The position numbers and the translations under genes are program-made. The notes beneath the pieces were generated by a model. It ran no database searches. It was not told the origin of the DNA and saw only the letters and a list, made by a program, of their open reading frames with translations. Below, piece by piece: positions 16,024 through 22,342 of a stretch of DNA of 23,480 bases. Within the stretch, counting starts at the first letter, position 1; the number at the start of each line of letters is the position of its first letter. Origin of the DNA: JBGSPL01 sp964511435 (GTDB taxonomy: Bacteria; Patescibacteriota; CPR2; UBA1875; CAIMLA01); the NCBI GenBank assembly GCA_964511435.1, contig CAZEFH010000010.1, positions 1 through 23,480 of the forward strand. The letters run 5' to 3'.

Positions 16024-16476
16024 TTAAGCTACAAACACAAAGAATTTATAAATCAGGAAATTGTAGACTAGAGTAATTGCGATAGCACATACTTTGGCAA
16101 AGTTGTCGGTCACAAAACTATCTGAAAGCTTCTTTAGGAATGGGAAAATACGGACAATCTTCAGTGCTAGCTTGCCTGGCCAGAGGATTTTCTTGGTCAG
16201 AAGGTATACGATACCGTTATGAATGACGTAGATGCCGAGGATGGTGGTCACAAAAAATTTGATAGTCTCTAGGCCTAGAGCGCTCCCGGATGAAAACGTA
16301 AAAGATTTATTTAGAAAATAGCTACCAATCATGGCAATGGTGGTCGAAGCATAACTAGCAGTAGTGGCGGTAAAAGTCTTGAAACGGCGGAACAGATTGA
16401 AGAATCCAAGGTCAACTAGAGTGTTGATGATACCAACTCCAACAAACTTAGTAATCTGAGCGATAAGTATATCCAT
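16024..16476 (-). CDS. GtrA-like membrane protein (probable lipid-linked sugar flippase)
   Basis: The 150-residue protein has four predicted membrane helices and the GtrA family opening FVGVGIINTLVDLGFFNLF (12-30). A YFLNKSFTF segment (53-61) is also typical of the family. GtrA proteins are thought to move polyprenyl-phosphate sugars across the membrane, and they pair with a GT2 enzyme, as here. The ATG follows AAGGAGG with a 7-nt spacer. It leads the four-gene membrane module, 51 nt after dnaB. Confidence 0.85.
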   Translation of the reverse strand: MDILIAQITKFVGVGIINTLVDLGFFNLFRRFKTFTATTASYASTTIAMIGSYFLNKSFTFSSGSALGLETIKFFVTTILGIYVIHNGIVYLLTKKILWPGKLALKIVRIFPFLKKLSDSFVTDNFAKVCAIAITLVYNFLIYKFFVFVA

Positions 16477-16527
16477 TAATTTTCCTCCTTATTTACCCTA
16501 TTATAGCACTAAAACTATCTTGCAACG

Positions 16528-17880
16528 CTAGATTTTTGGCACAGTTTCATGCTTCTTGTCGAGGTTCATGAAAAGCATTTGCTCCTGTTTGAAGTAAAGC
16601 TCTACCTGTCCCACTGGACCATTACGGTGTTTTCTCACGAGTACATCAGCGATATTCTTGCGTTCGGAGTCTTTCTCATAGTAGTCATCACGGTAGATAA
16701 ATATTACAACGTCTGCATCCTGCTCGATAGAACCGGACTCACGAAGGTCGGCCAGCTGTGGGATGCGACTTGGTCGGTTCTCGACCGCACGAGATAGCTG
16801 TGAAAGCGCTATCACCGGGACATTTAGCTCACGCGCAAGACCCTTGAGTGACCTCGATATCTCACTCACCTCTTCCACGCGACTGTTGCTACCATTCCCC
16901 TGCATCAGCTGGAGATAGTCAATGATAATCAGCCCCAGGCCGTGCTCAGACTGGAGCCTACGCGCCTTGGTACGCATTTCCATCACATTGATACCAGCAG
17001 AATCGTCAAAATAAAGTGGTGCCTCCGAGAGTTTCGCCATTGCCTCACCGATACGACCAAAGTCGGAATCAGAAAGATTAGCATTACGAAGCTTCCATGA
17101 GTCGACATTCGCCTCACTACAGAGCAGACGATCTACCAGCTGCTCCTTACTCATTTCGAGTGAGAAGATGGCGACTGGGATACCCTCGTGAATCGCGACA
17201 TGTTGAGCGATATTGATGGCGAGTGATGATTTACCCATCGAAGGACGAGCCGCTAGAATGATTAGATCAGAGTTCTGCAGTCCAGCCAGCAGATTATCGA
17301 GGTCACGGAAACCGGTCGGTACACCTCTCAGCTGATCTTTATTACGATGAAGTTCATCTAGACGATCAAAACTCGCTGTGAGGATATCTTTAATCGCGAT
17401 AAAGCTCTCTTTGGTATGTTTTTGAGATACGGCAAAAATAGCCTGCTCCGCTTTATCGAGAACATCCGGAATTTCTTTCTCCTCATGGAGGGCGAGGTCA
17501 GCAATCTCAGTCGAGGCATGGATTAGGCGTCTCAATACTGATTTCTCGGCCACAATCTTGGCATAGTGAACGATGTTCGCGGCCGAAGGGACAGATGAAG
17601 CTAAAGTTGCAATATAACTACCACCACCGACAATATCGAGCTTTTTGAGTTCCTCTAGCTTATTTGTGAGAGTAACGACATCTATTGGTTCTCGGTGTTC
17701 GAAAAGGTTTAGCATCGCCGCATAGACGATGCCATGGGCTTCCTTATAGAAATCGTCGGCTGTCACTAGGTCTGCGACCTTGATGATAGCGTCTTTATCG
17801 AGAAGAATTGCACCCAGAAGCGAAATCTCTGCTTCGAGGTTCTGTGGTGGAATATTCAAGTTATTAACGTTTCTTGCCAT
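16528..17880 (-). CDS. dnaB: Replicative DNA helicase DnaB
   Basis: DnaB is the hexameric 5'-3' helicase that unwinds DNA at the replication fork. The 450-residue protein has the N-terminal primase-interaction domain (PPQNLEAEISLLGAIL, 11-26) and a linker. The RecA-like motor has Walker A ARPSMGKS (211-218), SLEMSKEQL, Walker B LIIIDYLQL (317-325), the ALSQLSRAVE segment and the C-terminal VRKHRNGPVG. No intein is present. The ATG overlaps the dnaX stop (TAATG), giving direct translational coupling of helicase and clamp-loader subunit, an arrangement unlike the usual dnaX-ybaB-recR order. Confidence 0.96.
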   Translation of the reverse strand: MARNVNNLNIPPQNLEAEISLLGAILLDKDAIIKVADLVTADDFYKEAHGIVYAAMLNLFEHREPIDVVTLTNKLEELKKLDIVGGGSYIATLASSVPSAANIVHYAKIVAEKSVLRRLIHASTEIADLALHEEKEIPDVLDKAEQAIFAVSQKHTKESFIAIKDILTASFDRLDELHRNKDQLRGVPTGFRDLDNLLAGLQNSDLIILAARPSMGKSSLAINIAQHVAIHEGIPVAIFSLEMSKEQLVDRLLCSEANVDSWKLRNANLSDSDFGRIGEAMAKLSEAPLYFDDSAGINVMEMRTKARRLQSEHGLGLIIIDYLQLMQGNGSNSRVEEVSEISRSLKGLARELNVPVIALSQLSRAVENRPSRIPQLADLRESGSIEQDADVVIFIYRDDYYEKDSERKNIADVLVRKHRNGPVGQVELYFKQEQMLFMNLDKKHETVPKI

Positions 17881-19391
17881 TACCCTACCACCTCACCACC
17901 AAAAATGTTAATTGCGTCATCTAAGAGATCATCGCTGACCTCGGCCTTGGCAGCTGGACTACTCGCGGTAATTGTTGGACGCAAAGTACATTTGATTTTA
18001 TATTTCTCGCCATAAACCTTGGACAACGTTTCTTCGACTACTTGGCGATTCTTGATATCTTCAATTCGTTCCTTATGAAACTTGTATGGGAAAGCAAGAC
18101 AAACCTCATTACCGTCAAAACTAGGCTCGCAAACCTTTAGCACCGCGTGAATAGAGTTATTTTTGCTCTTTACCTCGAGCAGGAAGTGTTGCCACTTGCC
18201 CCGTGCATCAGCCGGAATTGGTTTGGGTGCTACTTCTGTCTTCCCAGCGATTGATGAACGATTACTAGACTTGGCCGTCTGATTTACCACCGAAGTAGCT
18301 GGCTGAACATAATCCGTACACGCCTTAATCGTTGCGACTTCGAGGGCAAGCTGGTACAAGCCAGAATGCTTGTAGAGGTCCTCGTTCCGAATGTAATTAT
18401 CGATGAGATTAATTAGCTCACTTGTTGTTACTTTACCTAAAATATCTTGATACTGCTTTTCAGCTGACTCAGAGAGTCCTAGCTCAGCCGTCGTAACTGT
18501 GGCAGCGACAAGTAGGTTGCGCAAGATTTCGACGATATCTCGAAAAAGCTGAGATGGTTGGTAACCTTTCGTGAGGGCGTCAGCAAGAAGCCTAAGTGCA
18601 GCTGCAGAATCCTTCGAAACAACGGCGTAGACATAGTCATATACTAGCTGCAAATCCGCTATTCCCAACAGGGTTTCGATCGATTCAGCCTTAATTTCAC
18701 CCTTATTATCGCTTGCGGCCTGATCAAGAATCGAGATTGCGTCTCGGAAACCGCCTTCACTGGTCTTCGCAATCATTGCCAGTGCTGCATCGTCTACCTT
18801 AATCTTTTCTTCTTTGGCGATGTGCTTCAAGCGATCTACGATTACTTTATCGGTAATACGGTGGAAATCGAAACGCTGACAACGCGACTGAATGGTTGGA
18901 ATAATCTTCTGTATTTCAGTGGTTGCAAGGATAAAGACCGTATGAGCTGGTGGCTCCTCGAGAGTCTTTAGCAGTGCATTGAAAGATGACTTTGACAGCA
19001 TATGAGCTTCGTCGATGATATAGACCTTGTATTTTAGGTTGGTCGGCGCAAACTTGGCCCTTTCTATGATGACTTCGCGAATGTTATCTACCTGAGTATG
19101 AGAGGCCGCGTCAATCTCGAGGATGTCAATCGCTTTTCCGCTGTCTATCAGTTTGCATTTGTCACAAGTATTATCTGGGTTTCCGTCCTTCGTGTGTTCG
19201 CAATTGATCGCCTTGGCTAGTAGCCTAGCAGCCGAAGTCTTGCCAGTGCCGCGAGGACCATAAAAAAGATAAGCATGAGCAAACTTACCGGTAGCAACGG
19301 CATTCTTCAAGGTTGTGACGATGTGATCCTGCCCTAACAGGTCATCAAAGTCGACCGACCGATATTTACGATATAGGGCGATACTTGCGAT
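17880..19391 (-). CDS. dnaX: DNA polymerase III gamma/tau subunit DnaX
   Basis: DnaX is the ATPase of the clamp loader. The conserved N-terminus ALYRKYRSVDFDDLLGQDH is encoded at 19379-19323 but has no ATG, GTG or TTG in front of it. The frame opens after a TAA at 19409, and the only in-frame options are ATT 19394, ATC 19391 and ATC 19382. ATC 19391 has the best spacing (6 nt) to GAGG, so I use it (504 codons with stop). The first canonical start is TTG 19310, which would delete about 27 conserved residues. Counting from 19391, Walker A GPRGTGKT is at 45-52, followed by a zinc region with only three Cys (64, 76, 79), then IIDEAHM and the IQSRCQRF arginine-finger motif. The C-terminus is short, without an evident tau-type extension. 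Confidence 0.9.
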   Translation of the reverse strand: MASIALYRKYRSVDFDDLLGQDHIVTTLKNAVATGKFAHAYLFYGPRGTGKTSAARLLAKAINCEHTKDGNPDNTCDKCKLIDSGKAIDILEIDAASHTQVDNIREVIIERAKFAPTNLKYKVYIIDEAHMLSKSSFNALLKTLEEPPAHTVFILATTEIQKIIPTIQSRCQRFDFHRITDKVIVDRLKHIAKEEKIKVDDAALAMIAKTSEGGFRDAISILDQAASDNKGEIKAESIETLLGIADLQLVYDYVYAVVSKDSAAALRLLADALTKGYQPSQLFRDIVEILRNLLVAATVTTAELGLSESAEKQYQDILGKVTTSELINLIDNYIRNEDLYKHSGLYQLALEVATIKACTDYVQPATSVVNQTAKSSNRSSIAGKTEVAPKPIPADARGKWQHFLLEVKSKNNSIHAVLKVCEPSFDGNEVCLAFPYKFHKERIEDIKNRQVVEETLSKVYGEKYKIKCTLRPTITASSPAAKAEVSDDLLDDAINIFGGEVVG

Positions 19392-19421
19392 AATCCACCT
19401 CTTTAGTTAGTTCGCTATGTA

Positions 19422-19450
19422 ATTATAAAGTAAATTCTAGACCATTTCGA
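19422..19450 (-). promoter_or_regulatory. Promoter of dnaX-dnaB
   Basis: Minus-strand TCGAAA (19450-19445), a 17-nt spacer and TATAAT (19427-19422) precede dnaX. The predicted transcript starts about 20 nt before the ATT/ATC start region, leaving no room for an upstream ATG. The -35 box overlaps one copy of a direct repeat. Confidence 0.65.
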
Positions 19451-19488
19451 GTATAAAAATAGCTATTTTCGGGTATAAATACCGAAAA
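19445..19488. repeat. Operator-like direct repeats, palindrome and hairpin at the dnaX promoter
   Basis: Two 15-bp direct repeats (19445-19459 and 19467-19481, 13 of 15 identical, both containing GTATAAA) are spaced exactly 22 bp apart. Between and over them lies the perfect 14-bp palindrome AAAATAGCTATTTT (19456-19469). The second repeat is part of a 10-bp hairpin with one bulge (19466-19488). The first repeat covers the -35 box. Confidence 0.6.
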
Positions 19489-19742
19489 TTGGTGGACAAG
19501 CTGTGTAAAGTTAATGATTTTAATTGTCACTAGCCCTTTACAGGAATCCAGTCTTACTAAAGTAAGACATCTACCGACACCTTCCTCTTGAAAGAAATGT
19601 GTCCGAAAGTTCAAGAAAAATCTAACTCTTTCACTTGATCTTAAAATAGTATTTTAAGACCCTGCGTGATAGTCGGACGACTGCGGTCACCGAATGATTT
19701 TTCGAAAGGATTGATTTCTGTTGATTGATACTTGATTACTGG

Positions 19743-20774
19743 CTAGATATCTAGCTCAGCGATTGGTTGATCTGAAGCTGGCGCAGCTGGTGTCTGTGGT
19801 ATCTGAGCAAGGTCATTTGCGACGATATTATCAACTGGTTTTGGTGCTGCAGCGGCTTGCGGTGTGACGTATTCTGGATTTGGCATACTACTTAGGTTCT
19901 TTTTCAGGTTCTCGAGGAGCTCATCATCAGATAAAGTATTATTTCCGCCAGGAAACTCGATGGCTGGTGAGCCATCTGTACTTGGAGCGGCCGGTGTGGT
20001 CTCCGCTGGAGGTGTCACGACACTTTCTGGTGTTGTGATTGGTGGCGCAGGAGCCTCTTCAGCCTCAGTCTCTGATGACTGTTGATTGATTTCTGCTGTT
20101 TGAGTCGGTTCGATAACTAGCTCTCCGCCTTCTTTCATCGGAGCCTCGGCTGGGGTTTCTTCAGAATTCGCAATAGGTTCTGCTTGTTCAATCTTCACAA
20201 ATTCACTGGCAGTCGCATCAGTAATTGGAGTATTTGAGGCCGGTGCCGGAGTTTCACTGCCGATGACATTCTCCATTGCTGCCCAGACAGCATCATGCCC
20301 GTCAGGAACGATTACGGTGACTTGATCTCCTGGATTTGCCTTATAGAAGGTTACGCTTGCAGTGAGAACTTTGTAGTTCTTGCCTTCAGCACTGACGGTA
20401 TAGCCGCCATCCGCTTGAACGAGGGTACCGACAACGTTCTTGCGTGGTACCGGGCTGATCTGTTTGAAGATAAAGCTACCGTCATCGGCAATTGTAAGCT
20501 TCAAAGTATCACCTTCGACTAGTTTCGACTTCGAGGCATAGTTTGCAGGTACTGGATAGACCTTACCGCCTTCTGCGACCATATTTTCGCCATCAAAGAT
20601 GCCCTGAATCGCATCTGGGACCAGGGTTGGGTCTATTTCTTTCAGTTTTTCGTCAGTGTTTAGAGGTTGCTTGGTATCACCGCCCAGCTGAGTTCGCAAT
20701 AGATTACGTGCTGATTGCAGGTTGCCCTCGGCGGCATCGAGCAGTTTCTGGATTTGTTTAAGTTGTTCGTCCAT
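19743..20774 (-). CDS. Conserved hypothetical protein with beta-rich core and Pro/Ala/Glu tail (343 aa)
   Basis: I know no function for this protein. Residues 1-30 form a helix (QLKQIQKLLDAAEGNLQSAR). Residues about 48-171 form a compact, probably beta-rich core with GIFDGENM, YPVPANYASKSKLVEGD and PGDQVTVIVP, patterns I associate with CPR genomes. Residues 172-343 are a low-complexity, acidic, Pro/Ala/Thr/Glu-rich tail with a short helix (SDDELLENLKKNLSSM). No signal peptide or membrane segment is seen, so it is likely cytoplasmic. The ATG follows AAAGGAGG with a 5-nt spacer, directly after a three-way-junction RNA element. The core may bind a nucleic acid or a protein partner; that is a guess from its shape only. 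Confidence 0.8.
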   Translation of the reverse strand: MDEQLKQIQKLLDAAEGNLQSARNLLRTQLGGDTKQPLNTDEKLKEIDPTLVPDAIQGIFDGENMVAEGGKVYPVPANYASKSKLVEGDTLKLTIADDGSFIFKQISPVPRKNVVGTLVQADGGYTVSAEGKNYKVLTASVTFYKANPGDQVTVIVPDGHDAVWAAMENVIGSETPAPASNTPITDATASEFVKIEQAEPIANSEETPAEAPMKEGGELVIEPTQTAEINQQSSETEAEEAPAPPITTPESVVTPPAETTPAAPSTDGSPAIEFPGGNNTLSDDELLENLKKNLSSMPNPEYVTPQAAAAPKPVDNIVANDLAQIPQTPAAPASDQPIAELDI

Positions 20775-20788
20775 GGTTTCCTCCTTTG

Positions 20789-20835
20789 CCCCGTTAAATG
20801 CTCCTTTGGAGCCGCCTTACGGCGATTTAACAGGG
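20789..20835 (-). promoter_or_regulatory. Three-way-junction RNA leader element of the 343-aa gene
   Basis: In the minus-strand RNA an 11-bp closing stem pairs 20835-20825 with 20799-20789. It encloses CGCC-GUAA-GGCG (20824-20813) and GCUCC-AAA-GGAGC (20812-20800), with no unpaired base at the junction. The one U-G pair of the closing stem and the GNRA tetraloop exist only on this strand. The Shine-Dalgarno AAAGGAGG (20787-20780) starts one base later. No T-run follows, so it is not a terminator. Confidence 0.7.
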
Positions 20836-20855
20836 TGAATTTGTTTTTGTTTTTG

Positions 20856-22004
20856 CTATTTACTATTATAACGCTTTAAAAAGTCATTTTTGTAGGTTTC
20901 ATAGGTGCCAGCCACTATCGCCTCTCTCGCTCCCTCGACTAATGAAATAAGGAATCGCACGTTATGCTGGCTCATCATTCTGGCCCCGAGCATCTCACCT
21001 TCACGAATCAGGTGAGCGATGTAGCTCCTGGTATAGGTTTTGCAGGCATAGCAGTCACATTCAGAGTCTAGCGGGGTAAAGTCTTCTCGAAATTGATTGT
21101 TGCGCAGGTTAATCTTGCCAGTATGAGTATAGGCAACACCGTGACGACCGAGCCTGGTCGGCGAGACGCAGTCAAACATATCAACTCCAGCCGCAATTCC
21201 AGTAAGCAAGTCTTCTGGCTCCCCGACACCCATGAGATAACGCGGTTTGTCCTCTGGTAGTAGTGGCATCGTCGCATCTAGAGCCGCTTGCTGCTTCTCT
21301 TTGGACTCACCGGCATTTGCTACCCCTCCTATGGAAAAGCCCGCTACGTCGAATGTAGAGAGGCCACGGAAGGATTTCTCGCGCAAACGAGGAACTGTTC
21401 CGCCCTGGACAATGGCAAAAAGAGCCGGTTTGTGCTCGTAAAGGGGCTTTTTCTTAGAATAATACTTATAAGCACGCTCAAACCAACGAGTCGTCATATC
21501 TACTGCTTTCTCGATTTCTTTCTCATCCGCCTCTGCAGAAGGGCACCAGTCCAGTGGCATCATGATGTCAGAACCGATGGAGAACTGAATGTCGACGACC
21601 TTCTCCGGGGTAAACATATGCTTCGAGCCATCCTTGAAGGAGCTAAAGTAGGCCCCATCATCGGTAATCTTGACCAGTGACTTCCCTTCTCTGCCCTGAG
21701 AAAGCGAAAATACCTGGTATCCGCCAGAGTCGGTCAGGATCGGCCCCTCATGGTTCATAAACTTATGCAAGCCTCCGGCAGCTTCCAGAGTATCGGTGCC
21801 AGGACGTAAATATAAGTGGTAAGTATTTCCGAGTAATATCTGGGTGCCTAGCTCCTCTATTTCCTGCTCCGAGATACCCTTCAAGGTTCCTGCGGTCCCC
21901 ACGGGCATAAAGACAGGGGTCTTCACCAGTCCGTGAGCGGTGGTAATTTCGCCAGCGCGCGCTGCACCGGCAGTAGTTTCTAATCTAAATTGAAAGTCTT
22001 TCAT
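20856..22004 (-). CDS. tgt: tRNA-guanine transglycosylase
   Basis: Tgt swaps guanine-34 of GUN-anticodon tRNAs for the queuosine precursor preQ1. The 382-residue protein has the TIM-barrel landmarks LLGNTYHLYLRPG (57-69) and TDSGGYQVFS (91-100, with D92). VQGG is at 199-202, and the GVDMFDCVSPTR segment (273-284) carries the catalytic Asp. The zinc site is C316, C318, C321 and H347. All key residues are present. No other queuosine gene is in the window, so preQ1 may be salvaged. The ATG at 22004 has no Shine-Dalgarno. A good promoter places the transcript start at or next to the ATG, and its -35 box is the end of the adjacent repeat element. Confidence 0.96.
   Translation of the reverse strand: MKDFQFRLETTAGAARAGEITTAHGLVKTPVFMPVGTAGTLKGISEQEIEELGTQILLGNTYHLYLRPGTDTLEAAGGLHKFMNHEGPILTDSGGYQVFSLSQGREGKSLVKITDDGAYFSSFKDGSKHMFTPEKVVDIQFSIGSDIMMPLDWCPSAEADEKEIEKAVDMTTRWFERAYKYYSKKKPLYEHKPALFAIVQGGTVPRLREKSFRGLSTFDVAGFSIGGVANAGESKEKQQAALDATMPLLPEDKPRYLMGVGEPEDLLTGIAAGVDMFDCVSPTRLGRHGVAYTHTGKINLRNNQFREDFTPLDSECDCYACKTYTRSYIAHLIREGEMLGARMMSQHNVRFLISLVEGAREAIVAGTYETYKNDFLKRYNSK
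20865..20870 (-). promoter_or_regulatory. -10 box for the 343-aa gene, inside the tgt 3' end
   Basis: Minus-strand TATAAT (20870-20865) lies in the last codons of tgt. Transcription would start near 20858, giving a leader of about 85 nt: an A-rich linker, the three-way junction, then the ribosome binding site. No good -35 is seen. Confidence 0.45.
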
Positions 22005-22011
22005 CTGCTAT

Positions 22012-22040
22012 ATTTTAACGTAATTTCTCTCTCATGTCAT
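22012..22040 (-). promoter_or_regulatory. Promoter of tgt, with -35 in the repeat element
   Basis: Minus-strand ATGACA (22040-22035), a 17-nt spacer and TAAAAT (22017-22012) lie with the -10 box 7 nt from the ATG. The -35 hexamer is exactly the outer six bases of the left terminal repeat of the GIY-YIG unit. Confidence 0.65.
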
Positions 22041-22063
22041 TCTGAACGAAGTGAAGAATCTCG
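22035..22063 (+). repeat. Left terminal inverted repeat of the GIY-YIG unit
   Basis: It starts TGTCATTCTGA and ends AATCTCG. It encodes, on the minus strand, the last residues (RDSSLRSE) and the stop codon of the GIY-YIG protein, and supplies the -35 box of tgt. Confidence 0.75.
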
Positions 22064-22336
22064 GCTCAAGTCCTGCCATTCAGGGTTAATAGACTCTATA
22101 AGTTCAACCTTTTTACTTCTCAGCCATCCCTTAATTTTCTTTTCAGCTGCCAATGCATCGTTTATTTCATGGAAAATTTCAAAGTAGACCAACTTCCCGA
22201 GTTTATACTTCTTGCTGAAGCCCTCAATGAGCTTATTTTTATGTTCATAAATTCTGCGTTCAAGATTATTTGTTACACCGACGTATAAAACATTGTTATA
22301 TCTATTTGTGATTATATATACGTAATATTCTTTCAT
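22037..22336 (-). CDS. GIY-YIG domain endonuclease-like protein (YhbQ/UPF0213-like)
   Basis: The 99-residue protein is a minimal single GIY-YIG nuclease domain. YYVYIIT (4-10) is the GIY strand and LYVGVT (17-22) the YIG strand. NLERRIYEHKN carries the conserved Arg, and AAEKKIKGWLRSKKVELIESINPEW is the C-terminal signature of the small stand-alone family. The last nine residues and the TGA stop are encoded by the terminal repeat. No Shine-Dalgarno precedes the ATG, and a TGA-TATTAT extended -10 ends 6 nt upstream, so the mRNA may be leaderless. The family occurs in many bacteria without a settled function. The flanking repeats suggest the enzyme acts on or moves with them. Confidence 0.85.
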   Translation of the reverse strand: MKEYYVYIITNRYNNVLYVGVTNNLERRIYEHKNKLIEGFSKKYKLGKLVYFEIFHEINDALAAEKKIKGWLRSKKVELIESINPEWQDLSRDSSLRSE

Positions 22337-22342
22337 AATACG

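Larger units (their letters stand above)
19395..19742. other. Noncoding interval rich in inverted repeats (about 350 bp)
   Basis: No convincing gene lies here. Besides the dnaX promoter, it holds an inverted repeat GTCTTACT/AGTAAGAC (19551-19568), a perfect 9-bp hairpin TCTTAAAAT-AGT-ATTTTAAGA (19639-19659), and a nested stem around AGTC-GGAC-GACT flanked by GTGA/TCAC (about 19667-19689). Two DnaA-box-like 9-mers lie at 19491-19499 and 19502-19510. I searched by eye for SRP RNA, RNase P RNA and tmRNA signatures and found none. It may be a structured RNA or a regulatory/terminator region. Confidence 0.5.

Noticed and set aside
17880..19310. Programmed frameshift in dnaX producing a short gamma form
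   Set aside because: I saw no A-AAA-AAG-type slippery run followed by a stem in the coding strand, and the protein is already short.
19590..19650. RNA pseudoknot from TCAAG/CTTGA and GAAAG/CTTTC pairings on the minus strand
   Set aside because: The stems are short and the loop lengths are unfavourable (1, 12 and 1 nt), and alternative hairpins use the same bases; likely chance.
19395..19742. SRP RNA (4.5S), RNase P RNA or tmRNA upstream of dnaX
   Set aside because: The position would suit SRP RNA, but I could not find the GGAA-capped apical loop with its conserved internal loop, the RNase P core, or a tRNA-like tmRNA end on either strand.
19422..19742. Chromosomal replication origin
   Set aside because: Only two imperfect DnaA-like boxes are present, there is no dnaA or dnaN nearby, and the genes on both sides run in the same direction.
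20789..20835. preQ1 riboswitch or hammerhead ribozyme near tgt
   Set aside because: The preQ1 classes are small pseudoknots and lie before queuosine genes, whereas this element is downstream of tgt. The hammerhead core sequences (CUGAUGA, GAAA) are absent from the junction.
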